From positions 4,092,001 to 4,156,000 of the forward strand of contig OZ244818.1 in NCBI GenBank assembly GCA_965220285.1: a DNA stretch of 64,000 bases, given 5' to 3'. The notes below the pieces were generated by a model. That model worked only from the letters and a program-made list of their open reading frames with translations, was not told the DNA's origin and made no database searches. Position 1 is the stretch's first letter, and the number at the start of each line of letters is the position of its first letter. Both the position numbers and the translations under genes were made by a program. Of this stretch, positions 44,797 to 53,567 are shown in pieces. Origin of the DNA: Bin5 sp009843665. GTDB taxonomy: Bacteria; Chloroflexota; Anaerolineae; Caldilineales; Caldilineaceae.

Positions 44797-45606
44797 ATGA
44801 GGGGAGTCGAACGGATCGACCAGGTCTTTCGCGAACTGAAAACGACTGGCGCCGCTGCATTTATGCCTTACCACGCCATGGGCTATCCCACCCGGCAGAA
44901 ATCTCTGGAGATAGTGGCTGCCTTGGCGGGAGCCGGCGCGGACATCATCGAATTCGGCATACCCCATAGCGACCCACTGGCCGACGGACCGATGATTCAG
45001 ACTGCCACCTATTCCGCGCTCGTTGGCGGCACAACCGTGGCTGACTGCCTCCAGATGGCGCGCGAACTTCGTGACCAGGGCGTTAACACGCCATTCTGTG
45101 CCATGAGCTATTACAATCCAATTCTAGCTTTCGGCGAGGAACGCTTTGCGAATGCCGCGGCCAGTTCAGGCATCGATGGACTCATCGTACCCGATCTGCC
45201 GCCGGGAGAGTCGGAACTCCTGGAGCCTGCCTGCCGTGCGGCCGGTTTGGCCACCGTCTACATGCTGGCCCCGACCAGCACCGAAGATCGCATCAAGTCG
45301 GTAGCCCGGCATGCTACTGGATTCATCTATCTTGTTAGCGTAACCGGAATCACCGGCGCTCGCGATGAGCTGCCGCCAGGCCTGCCTGCCTTCGTTGAAC
45401 GTGTTCGCCGCCACACCGATCTGCCCTTGGCGGTCGGCTTCGGAATCAGTACCGGACCGCAGGCCGAAAGTGTGTCCGAAATCGTCGAAGGCGTTATTGT
45501 CGGTTCGGCGTTGGTGAAAGCCGCCGGCTCGGACGCGGGCGCCGACGCCGTGCGTACTCTGGCGGAGGAGCTGGCGGCCGGCAGCCATAAGAAGATGGAT
45601 GAGTAA
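44797..45606 (+). CDS. trpA: Tryptophan synthase alpha chain
   Basis: 269 residues; cleaves indole-3-glycerol phosphate to indole, which passes by tunnel to TrpB. The catalytic Glu52 and Asp63 are in EFGIPHSDPLADGP. The second half has AVGFGIS and the phosphate-binding VGSALVK. The gene is 29 bases behind trpB and is the last of the plus-strand operon; the next gene converges 29 bases downstream with no visible terminator between. Confidence 0.96.
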   Translation: MRGVERIDQVFRELKTTGAAAFMPYHAMGYPTRQKSLEIVAALAGAGADIIEFGIPHSDPLADGPMIQTATYSALVGGTTVADCLQMARELRDQGVNTPFCAMSYYNPILAFGEERFANAAASSGIDGLIVPDLPPGESELLEPACRAAGLATVYMLAPTSTEDRIKSVARHATGFIYLVSVTGITGARDELPPGLPAFVERVRRHTDLPLAVGFGISTGPQAESVSEIVEGVIVGSALVKAAGSDAGADAVRTLAEELAAGSHKKMDE

Positions 45607-45635
45607 GAGGAGGAATAAACGGTTCCGCCCGTCGC

Positions 45636-47303
45636 CTAATGCATTCGATTCTGCATTACTGGTCGCAGCTTAAGCGCAAGTTGGATTGAAAATCGCGCGT
45701 CGGCATCATTCAGGTCCATTCGGGTGATGCCGGCTATGCGCTGCAAGCGGTAGGTTAACGTGTTGCGATGAATGTGCAGTGAGGCTGCGGTCTGGCTGAG
45801 ATTGCCATGGCAGGCAAAAAAGGCCTCCAGCGTCTCAACCAACTCGGCGTTGTGTTCTTCATCATGGGAGATCAGCGGCTCCACAGTTTTGCGGAAGAAT
45901 CGGTTCGCCTCCCCGCTTCCACCAAGCCCAGTCAGCAGTTGATATAGCCCCAGGTCTCCGAAGTAGGTTACCGGCGAGGCCTGCCAGGAACTTCCCATTC
46001 GCCAGCTTTCACGCGCCTGATCCAGACTGCGTAGCCACTCCCGCACGGAAGCTGCCGGACGACCTATCCCGACTACAAGTGAAGCCTTTTGGAAGGTCGA
46101 CGTGAAGTGCTCCACCAAGCCATTGGCAACGGTCTTAAAATCCCGCCCGCTCTTGGGATTGTCGCACGGCCAGAATAGGAGCGCCACTTCAGCGCGGACA
46201 GACAGCAGAACCGGATCTTGCTTCGCGGCAAGATACTGGCGCAGTGCATTCGGCCAATCTTGGATGCCTTCTGCCTGAATTAGCCAGGCCGTGTGAGGCC
46301 TGGTCAGGTCGAAGCCAAGCGAGTGCCCGCGCTGAATCCACGCCTCCTCGTCGGCGATTTCGGTTGCCAGTAATTCGTCCAAGAACACGGCCCGCATCTT
46401 CTCTTCGACTGCCCCTACAGCTTGCTCGCGGCTCCAGGCCAGGGCCGCCGCGCCAGCTCCCTGGAGTACAGCAAGTCTCTCTATAGTGGAGATTTCCTTC
46501 GAACTGCCGGAATCTGACCGCAGAAGGAGGCAATACCCTTCTACACGGTCGGCAACGATAACCGGGCTGACGACCATTTCGCGGTAGTGATTCTTGCTAT
46601 CGATGGGGATAATGCCGGTCAGCTCTGAGTTTTCGGATGGCTCTGTACCGAACCTGGCGGCCAGCCAACTTCGCAATGTGGTGCGACTCGGTAAAGACGC
46701 CAGTACGCGCCGTTTGTGTTGTTCGGTTAGCTCTTCAAGACCGGCGACCGCAATCGGCGTTCCTTCGTCTTTCAGGAAGAGTACCGGCTGTTCGGAGAAG
46801 TTTGCCAGAAGGTCCGCCATCATCCCCATGCCGCCGCCATCCAATTCGATCTGCGTCAGTTCCCGCTGCAGGTCGGCGGCCTTGGCGGCAAGATATCCTC
46901 CGCGGTCTACAATGAGGCGGATCACGGTCCGTTCGATGGAAAGAAGGGGCTCGGAATCCGGGAGGGCAATGAGTGGAATCTGGTTCTGTCCGGCGGCGAC
47001 GACGGCTTCTTGCGGTACGTTACCCATCACGCCAATTGCGGAGATGCTCGCCTGGTGCAAGCTGTTCACGACCCGGTCCAAGCGCATCTGAGGGTTGAAC
47101 TGCCGCAGCTGGTTGGCGTCGATTAGAGCCAACTCTTCCCCTTCGAGATTGGGGAATGCAGGGGGGCTGGGGCGCAGGCTGCAAGCCCAACTCACAGGCC
47201 GGTTAAGCAACTCTTCCCCAAACAGTATCCGCGATCCTTGCGGCAGTGCCAGCCGATAGATTTCTTCAAGCGTAGTCGCGTCGCGATACATATGCCGCGC
47301 CAA
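45636..47303 (-). CDS. PucR/CdaR-family transcriptional regulator
   Basis: 555 residues. The N-terminal PucR-like domain (EELLNRPVSWACSLRP, then ALIDANQLRQF) is followed by a GAF-like central region and a C-terminal helix-turn-helix (GNLSQTAASLHIHRNTLTYRLQRI). PucR proteins control purine catabolism in Bacillus; relatives regulate other amine or sugar pathways. The target here is unknown; it does not lie in an operon with a catabolic gene. An alternative start four codons later is possible. Confidence 0.9.
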   Translation of the reverse strand: MARHMYRDATTLEEIYRLALPQGSRILFGEELLNRPVSWACSLRPSPPAFPNLEGEELALIDANQLRQFNPQMRLDRVVNSLHQASISAIGVMGNVPQEAVVAAGQNQIPLIALPDSEPLLSIERTVIRLIVDRGGYLAAKAADLQRELTQIELDGGGMGMMADLLANFSEQPVLFLKDEGTPIAVAGLEELTEQHKRRVLASLPSRTTLRSWLAARFGTEPSENSELTGIIPIDSKNHYREMVVSPVIVADRVEGYCLLLRSDSGSSKEISTIERLAVLQGAGAAALAWSREQAVGAVEEKMRAVFLDELLATEIADEEAWIQRGHSLGFDLTRPHTAWLIQAEGIQDWPNALRQYLAAKQDPVLLSVRAEVALLFWPCDNPKSGRDFKTVANGLVEHFTSTFQKASLVVGIGRPAASVREWLRSLDQARESWRMGSSWQASPVTYFGDLGLYQLLTGLGGSGEANRFFRKTVEPLISHDEEHNAELVETLEAFFACHGNLSQTAASLHIHRNTLTYRLQRIAGITRMDLNDADARFSIQLALKLRPVMQNRMH

Positions 47304-47456
47304 GTCTGAACGGCTGTTGTGTTCAGCGCTGTAGCTGATTTGTGTTGCCTACGTCATACCTTCCAAAATTGAATCAGCGGGCGCTGTATTCCGCCCGCTG
47401 AGCCAGGTCTCTCATTTCAAATAACGCAAGGCACGTTCTGCGTCTCGAAACGCCTT

Positions 47457-48002
47457 CTACTTGCTCCAGGCGCTCAACGCCGCGCCAACCGTACCGGCCC
47501 AAACGGCCCAGAACAGAATCGACGCGAGGCTAGGCCAACTGGTCGGATCCTGCCCGGCGGCGAAAAAGGAAACAATCCAGGCAAGAATTAGCCCGATGAT
47601 ACTGGCAAGAAGAAGCTTCCAGATCGACTGATTCGGGCTCATCGCGCCAACGACTATGGGCCACAGGATCACAGTGATAATGCTGATGGGGATACCGACA
47701 ACGACATAGCCAAAGTTATCTGTGAATACCGCAGGAAGTGCGACGCCGACTATGAAGGCTACGTTGCCGATCAGCCCGCCAATCACGGGTCGCCAGTTCT
47801 GGCCGAGCGCACCCCGGGCAAAATCGTAGCCGACAATTGGCGCGGCTCCGATCACGATTCCCAGTAAGGCCCCAAGGACGGGTATGCCCTTAAGAAGAAC
47901 CATCAGGAGCGACACTACTGCCGCGGCCAGGGCAGCATAGAGCGACGCCTTCCAGCGTTCCGTGCTTGTCTGGGCAACGCTTGTGGCAGTTAAAATTGTC
48001 AT
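47457..48002 (-). CDS. Multi-pass membrane protein of unknown function
   Basis: 181 residues from the ATG at 48002, where GGAGG is well placed; a longer frame begins at 48062. Five or six hydrophobic segments span most of the chain, with short loops. No conserved motif was recognised. A membrane location is the only safe statement. Confidence 0.75.
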   Translation of the reverse strand: MTILTATSVAQTSTERWKASLYAALAAAVVSLLMVLLKGIPVLGALLGIVIGAAPIVGYDFARGALGQNWRPVIGGLIGNVAFIVGVALPAVFTDNFGYVVVGIPISIITVILWPIVVGAMSPNQSIWKLLLASIIGLILAWIVSFFAAGQDPTSWPSLASILFWAVWAGTVGAALSAWSK

Positions 48003-48145
48003 CGTGAATCCTCCCCGGTCGGGTCGTAACAACAAATTCTTTATAGCGCCTCTACCAGTCAAGGAGAAAAGGCGCTGAATTATGTGCGAAACGTCAGATT
48101 CCGCTCATGGCGGAGCCAAAATGTTAGCTATTCTCCGGCGAGGAG

Positions 48146-48607
48146 TTACTTCTCGCCGGGCAGGTTCTCCCAATCCTCGACAGTCCAGCCACTCACATTC
48201 AAATACAACTGCGGCACGTGATTTCGGCTAAGGATGAGTACCAACTCGTCCTCTTCAGTTGCCGCGATTTCGTCCAACCAGATACCGTTGTTGATCAAAG
48301 TTTGCACTATTTTACCAGCCTGTTGCCAGCCGCGCAAAGGACTGCTTTCGGGATCACTATATAGTGCTGTACCGTAGAGTGCCAGCAACATCCTATTTTC
48401 CAGATAGAGGTCCAGGTCAAACAGTATGCGCTGATCCGGCGGCGGTCGCACGCCCCCTTCATCGCTGACAGATTCCTCCCACAGAGCCAAGCTCATTACT
48501 CTTTCCCCGGCAACTGCGTCAATCAGTTCCTCGTACAGTTCGTCGTCCAAACAGTAGTGTAGAGGGGCTTCACCGGGCCCTTTGCCATTCGCTGAAATGT
48601 CTTTCAT
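48146..48607 (-). CDS. Hypothetical acidic protein
   Basis: 153 residues, strongly acidic, no signal peptide or membrane segment. Sequence such as DLDLYLENRMLLALYG suggests mixed helices. I do not recognise a family. It lies 71 bases after the M23-type peptidase gene on the same strand and may be transcribed with it. Confidence 0.6.
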   Translation of the reverse strand: MKDISANGKGPGEAPLHYCLDDELYEELIDAVAGERVMSLALWEESVSDEGGVRPPPDQRILFDLDLYLENRMLLALYGTALYSDPESSPLRGWQQAGKIVQTLINNGIWLDEIAATEEDELVLILSRNHVPQLYLNVSGWTVEDWENLPGEK

Positions 48608-48678
48608 TTCCCATTTGCGCCATTGTGTCTACCGGGTGATGGCCAGGAAAGAGCCCTTTTTGTTCGCTGTCAATTCCT

Positions 48679-49704
48679 TCACGTCCTTTCCGGTCCGACA
48701 ACAATCATTCGCGTGGGTATCGTCATCGGGTCTGGAAAATACTGGCCGCCGGCTTCAAAGTGACTGAACTGGACTGGCAGTCCCTGATCGATGAACAGGT
48801 TGGGGCCGTTCATTACATGAAAGTGCAGGTGCGGTCCGGGCGAGTTTCCGCTGTTGCCCACTCTGCCCAGAAGCGCTCCCCGTCGGATCAACTCCCCCTC
48901 GTTGACCTGCAAGCTGGCCTGTTGCAGGTGAGCATAGTAGCTGAACTCCCCGTTGGCGTGGCTGATCGCGACAGCGTTTCCCAAGAGGCGTCGCATGTCG
49001 CCCCGCATGACAGCCTGGTCAGGGATCGCGCCGGGGGCCATATCCGGCATATCGAAGCAGACGTAGGCCACCTTACCCCCAGCCGCCGCATAGACCGGCC
49101 GACGCCAACTGTAGTGGTCGGAAAGATCGCGTCCGTCGCCTTGGTGCGTGCGCCCCTCGGGTCCTAACTTCACGAAGTCCACTGCGAATGGCTGACTGTA
49201 GACCTCCGTCTTGTGGAAATCGCTCCAATCACCGGCCTGCACTACCCACCACGCCCCAGCCAGCGGGAAGTAGAAGTCGGTCTGTTGCTCATGATAGGTT
49301 ACGGGAGACTGGCAGTGTCCTTGAATATGCTGTACAGCGTCGGCCGCTTCTTCCGGTACCTGCGTTCTGCCGACAGCAGTGATTTCGACATGGGTGAGGC
49401 GCTCATAGGCGTGCAGTAGAAAGTGCAGACTGCGGATTGCCAAACCGGTGGTTGCAGAGATCGTCAGGTCCTCTTCGCCCGTGCGCTGACGGATCATGCC
49501 CGCTGACCATCGCTGTTCAAACAGCAACTGGTGTCCGCAGTAGCCCTGAAAGACCAGCCCTTGCAGTTGAACATCGCCATCGTGAGCGGTTATTCCCAAG
49601 TCAAGCGCGATTTCCTGCAGTGGTCCAATGTTGGGGAAGGGAAGCCTGTCGTATAGTCCTGCAACGATACTCTGGGGGCGGGTCTCCAAAGAAAGTCTGC
49701 CCAT
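48679..49704 (-). CDS. M23 family metallopeptidase-like protein
   Basis: 341 residues. The C-terminal half carries the lysostaphin/LytM-type core: HQGDGRDLSDHYSWRRPVYA and GNSGNSPGPHLHFHV, where the HxH of the latter and an upstream His/Asp would hold zinc. These enzymes cut peptide cross-links in cell walls. Unusually, no signal peptide or membrane segment is visible at the N-terminus, and the first 150 residues are of unknown type. Chloroflexota cell walls vary, so a different substrate is possible. Confidence 0.8.
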   Translation of the reverse strand: MGRLSLETRPQSIVAGLYDRLPFPNIGPLQEIALDLGITAHDGDVQLQGLVFQGYCGHQLLFEQRWSAGMIRQRTGEEDLTISATTGLAIRSLHFLLHAYERLTHVEITAVGRTQVPEEAADAVQHIQGHCQSPVTYHEQQTDFYFPLAGAWWVVQAGDWSDFHKTEVYSQPFAVDFVKLGPEGRTHQGDGRDLSDHYSWRRPVYAAAGGKVAYVCFDMPDMAPGAIPDQAVMRGDMRRLLGNAVAISHANGEFSYYAHLQQASLQVNEGELIRRGALLGRVGNSGNSPGPHLHFHVMNGPNLFIDQGLPVQFSHFEAGGQYFPDPMTIPTRMIVVGPERT

Positions 49705-49923
49705 CTGTTATCCTTGGGCGTTTGCAATAGTACGTTTACCAAGAGCCAGGTCGGCATGGGCCCGGCGGAAATAGGAAGTAACCTGTCCAGCGGCAGCAGG
49801 TCTTCTGTGAAGTTTGAGGATTCATCTGCAGCCTTAGTTGGCCTTTCCTTAAACTTCATGTCGTGTGCTCATTGTTCAGTATAGCAAGAATCAACTGCTC
49901 GCCCGCGCTTCCACCAATTCAGC

Positions 49924-51270
49924 CTACTTTCCGTTAGCTTCATTGATGAGAGTCGAAGCCTCAAGCACAGCTTCCTCCGGAGTCTTCGAGCCGCGCAGAA
50001 CCTGGGTGATCATGTCGTTGGCATAGCCCCAAACTTCGTCCAATTCTGGGTGGTGGGGCTGAGAAACTGCACTGCCTGCCTGTTCTGCGAAGCCGGCGAG
50101 TAGTGCATCTCCATTTATGTCTGCGTCCATGTGCGCGGGCAGCCGGCCTGCGATGCGGGCAAGTGTTGAGGCGCTCTCCGCGTTTGTCAAATGCCGGGCA
50201 AACGTCAGGGCGATGTCCTGCTGTTCGTTGGACGTTGCCGGATTCAGAAAAACTCCGTCTGCGCTCAACCATGGGCCGGCGGGACCTGAATGTCCGGCTG
50301 GCAAAGTGGTGACGCCGAGGTCTTCACCAAATCGTTGGCGCAATTCGCCTATGCTCCACGGTCCGTCAATAAACAGAGCGTACTCTTCCTTTTTGAAGCG
50401 GTCCATCAGCATTCCATAGTCGAAAGATACAAATATTCCGGGTGTGCTGTCGGCCCGCTGCAGCCAGGTCAAAAACTCTGCAGTCCCCTCAGACTGTTCG
50501 AGAACAACGCGGCCGTCCTTGTCGAATAGCTTCCCACCGTGCGCGGCGATGCCCCATGTCAGATGGTAGAAACTCGCGTAAATGCCGGCTCCTTGCGAAG
50601 GCGTCTCCTGTGCCAGTTCGATCAGATCATCCACCGAGCTTGGCAGGCTGACTTCATCCAGCAACCGCCGGTTGAAATAGAGCGCCACAAGTTCATAGTC
50701 TGTAGGCAAACCGTACAACTTGCCATCAAGGGCCAGATTTTCTATGGATGCGGGGTAGAACTGCCTTCTTTCCTGTGCCGAAATCTTATTCTCAATTGGC
50801 AGAACTACATTCGAGGCCGCCAACTCCCGAAGCCACCAATTTGGCGCCAGAATCAAATCCGGACCGTCGCCGCCTGTGACAGATTCCGTATAGGCTAGGG
50901 CCAGTTCGCCGTAATCCACAAAGGTTGTCTCCACCTGTATATCCGGATATGACTGGTGGAAACGCGCTACGATAGCTGCCAGTGCATCACTGTCCTTGCC
51001 CGCCCAGCTGTGCCAAAGCTTGACCGTGCCAGTGAGGGTTATTGGGGTTGACTGCAAATCTGCCGGTGTGTTGGCGAAAACAACAGCAGTTGGTGCTGCC
51101 GCCGGACGGGTTTCAACCAGCGGGTCGAGGTCTGTGTGGACGGTCGAGGAAAGCAGCGCCGACGAGGCTCCCGTCTGGCCCGAAGCCATTACCAGCACGG
51201 CCATCAGCATCAGCACCAATAGAATGGAGAGCGTCCAGAATAGGCGCCAACGAAACTGGGTCATCTGCAA
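49924..51270 (-). CDS. Orphan extracellular solute-binding protein
   Basis: 448 residues. An N-terminal hydrophobic stretch of about 20 residues (FWTLSILLVLMLMAVLVM) works as signal or membrane anchor; no lipobox Cys follows. The mature part looks like family 1 sugar-binding proteins (VKLWHSWAGKDSDALAAIV and PDIQVETTFVDYGE). No permease or ATPase gene is nearby; it lies 103 bases downstream of aroQ on the same strand. It may use a transporter encoded elsewhere or act as a sensor. Role uncertain. Confidence 0.85.
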   Translation of the reverse strand: MQMTQFRWRLFWTLSILLVLMLMAVLVMASGQTGASSALLSSTVHTDLDPLVETRPAAAPTAVVFANTPADLQSTPITLTGTVKLWHSWAGKDSDALAAIVARFHQSYPDIQVETTFVDYGELALAYTESVTGGDGPDLILAPNWWLRELAASNVVLPIENKISAQERRQFYPASIENLALDGKLYGLPTDYELVALYFNRRLLDEVSLPSSVDDLIELAQETPSQGAGIYASFYHLTWGIAAHGGKLFDKDGRVVLEQSEGTAEFLTWLQRADSTPGIFVSFDYGMLMDRFKKEEYALFIDGPWSIGELRQRFGEDLGVTTLPAGHSGPAGPWLSADGVFLNPATSNEQQDIALTFARHLTNAESASTLARIAGRLPAHMDADINGDALLAGFAEQAGSAVSQPHHPELDEVWGYANDMITQVLRGSKTPEEAVLEASTLINEANGK

Positions 51271-51373
51271 GAAAAGAACGTGGACTGTACGAACGTCGCG
51301 GGCAAAGAGTCAGTCTAATCGAACCCCTGTCGAACCGGTATCGGTTTTTGGCAGGAGAACTGGGCCCGGCGAT

Positions 51374-51820
51374 TTAGTCATACCGATTCTCGGAAATGAA
51401 TGACAAGAGCCCCTGTAATCCAAGCAAATAACTACGCCAGCCGAATCCGCTGATCTGTCCAACGCAGACCGGTGCAATAACGGAACGATGACGGAACTCC
51501 TCGCGGCTGTGGACGTTGCTCAGGTGGACTTCGACTGTGGGCAAGGCTACGCCGGCCACAGCGTCGCGGATGGCGTAGGAGTAGTGTGTGAACGCGCCGG
51601 GATTCATTAACAGTCCGTCGGCCCACGATCGCGCAGTGTGAATCTCATCGATCAGCGAGCCTTCGCAGTTGCTCTGAAAAGTGCGAACCTCGTTGTCCGA
51701 GCCGGCGGCGGCAACCAACTCCTGGTCTATCGCTTTCAGGGTTACGTCGCCGTAAATTGACCGTTCGCGCGTTCCCAGAAGATTCAAATTGGGGCCATGG
51801 AGAACCAGGATTCTAATCAT
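51374..51820 (-). CDS. aroQ: 3-dehydroquinate dehydratase, type II
   Basis: 148 residues, the usual size. It dehydrates 3-dehydroquinate to 3-dehydroshikimate by the anti (type II) mechanism. Motifs: LNLLGTRERSIYG with the catalytic Tyr region, NPGAFTHYSYAIRDA, and EVHLSNVHSREEFRHRSV with the catalytic His and substrate-binding residues. It is the last aromatic gene of the minus-strand operon, 84 bases after aroKB. Confidence 0.95.
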   Translation of the reverse strand: MIRILVLHGPNLNLLGTRERSIYGDVTLKAIDQELVAAAGSDNEVRTFQSNCEGSLIDEIHTARSWADGLLMNPGAFTHYSYAIRDAVAGVALPTVEVHLSNVHSREEFRHRSVIAPVCVGQISGFGWRSYLLGLQGLLSFISENRYD

Positions 51821-51904
51821 AATAGGTTATCTTGTTTCCTTACGAATTTCGAGCTGCCGCACAATGCTGGGGCGCCAAGCCTCGGCACCATCTGGATAAG
51901 ATCC

Positions 51905-53551
51905 CTAATTCAATACAGAGGCCAGGGCATCGAGTACAACCTGCTCGCCCGGATCGTCGATAATAACCACATCTCCAATTGCCTGGGGAATGATAAACCT
52001 CAACATTCTGCCGCTCCGCTTCTTGTCTTTAAACATCATTGCGTAAACATCTTCCAGGTCGAGTCCGCTGGTCTTCGTAGGCAGCTCCAGTCTGTCCAGG
52101 CATTTCTCGATGCGGCTCGCGATCTGGGCGTCACAGCGGTCTAGGGCCAGTGCCATGCGGGCGGCGGCTATAGTTCCAATGGCTACTGCCTCCCCGTGCC
52201 GTAGAGAATAGCCGCTGACTTGTTCAATAGCGTGGCCAAATGTGTGTCCAAGGTTGAGCGTCGCCCGCCGCCCCCTCTCAAACGGGTCCTCAATGACCAC
52301 GTCCACTTTCACCCGCACGGCGTCGGCAATCATCTGTGTCAGATTTGCAGGCCCTTCATCTTCCAACTCGCGGAAAAGTTCAGGCGCGCCAAGGATGCCG
52401 TGTTTTACGATCTCGGCCAACCCTGAACGAAACTCAGCTGCCGGAAGTTCTGCGAGCACTTCGGGATCGATTATCACTATCTCGGGCTGCTTGAACGCGC
52501 CCACAAGATTCTTGCCCTGCGGTAAATCTACGGCTGTCTTGCCCCCGACCGAGGCGTCGACCATCGCCAGCAGCGAAGTCGGGGCCTGTACGAAAGGAGC
52601 CCCCCGCAAATATGTGGCCGCCGCAAATCCGGTCATATCGCCGATTACCCCGCCTCCCAGCCCAATAATGGGGCTCCTTCTATCCAGTTCCGCGGCCACA
52701 AACTGATCGTACAGATCTTGAACTGTCGCCAGCGTCTTGTAAGCTTCCCCTTCGGGGACGAGGCACAGGACCGGCGTATACCCTTCCTGTTGAAGACTCT
52801 CACTCAAAGTTTCGGCGTATTGTTTCGCGATATCTGCATTCGTAACGACTGCCGCCTTTCCCTTTGGCACTTCTCGATTGGAAAGCAGGCGGCCTGCATG
52901 CGCCAGGATGCCTTCACCAATGCAGATATGGTAGTGCCCTTCCGGCGTGGGCACGGTGATGCGGGTCATTCCAGCGATCTCACTGTTGCCTGCCAGCGTG
53001 TCGAGCACCCGCTCCGCAACAGTTTCCGGGTCGATTCCGTCGGTCGGCACGCGCAGGGGGATCCGCCCATACGCGGCGCGGCGGTCCTGGAGCAGCCTCT
53101 CGATGTTTCGCCTCTTTTCGTCCCGATCACCGGGCAGCAACGGGCGATCTTCGAAGGTCTCGACCCGCTCAAGGATCGTGTCGGCGCCGGCGGCCAGGCA
53201 AACGACAGGACCGCTGGCTTCCATGGTCTGCCGATTCTCGTCACTGACCAGAGCGCCTCCCCCGGTTGCAATGATCAGTCCGGTCTCTGCAGCGAGCGTC
53301 TGACAAAGACGCGACTCTGCCTGACGGAACAGTTCCTCGCCATCGTTAGCAAATATCTGGGCTATCGGCTTCCCGAACTCGGCCTCTATCCGCTCATCCA
53401 TATCGACGAGCCGGCGGCCCATGCGCTCGGCCAGAATGCGGCCTACGGTCGTCTTGCCCGTACCCATGAAGCCGGTAAGCGTCAAGTTGCATCTGTCAGC
53501 CACAGGGTTTTCCATCGTTTGTAAGGCTGCCGCAACGAGGGAGTTGTCCAC
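51905..53551 (-). CDS. aroKB: Shikimate kinase / 3-dehydroquinate synthase fusion
   Basis: 548 residues joining two enzymes. Residues 1 to about 190 are shikimate kinase: P-loop GFMGTGKTT (27-35), DMDERIE and GGGALV. Residues from about 195 on are 3-dehydroquinate synthase: GGGVIGDMTGFAAATYLRG, the Lys and metal-binding AEIVKHG, and GHTFGHAIE. The two act at separate steps of the pathway (after and before shikimate). The gene follows aroC by 16 bases. Confidence 0.95.
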   Translation of the reverse strand: MDNSLVAAALQTMENPVADRCNLTLTGFMGTGKTTVGRILAERMGRRLVDMDERIEAEFGKPIAQIFANDGEELFRQAESRLCQTLAAETGLIIATGGGALVSDENRQTMEASGPVVCLAAGADTILERVETFEDRPLLPGDRDEKRRNIERLLQDRRAAYGRIPLRVPTDGIDPETVAERVLDTLAGNSEIAGMTRITVPTPEGHYHICIGEGILAHAGRLLSNREVPKGKAAVVTNADIAKQYAETLSESLQQEGYTPVLCLVPEGEAYKTLATVQDLYDQFVAAELDRRSPIIGLGGGVIGDMTGFAAATYLRGAPFVQAPTSLLAMVDASVGGKTAVDLPQGKNLVGAFKQPEIVIIDPEVLAELPAAEFRSGLAEIVKHGILGAPELFRELEDEGPANLTQMIADAVRVKVDVVIEDPFERGRRATLNLGHTFGHAIEQVSGYSLRHGEAVAIGTIAAARMALALDRCDAQIASRIEKCLDRLELPTKTSGLDLEDVYAMMFKDKKRSGRMLRFIIPQAIGDVVIIDDPGEQVVLDALASVLN

Positions 53552-53567
53552 TCAATTTGACTCCGAA

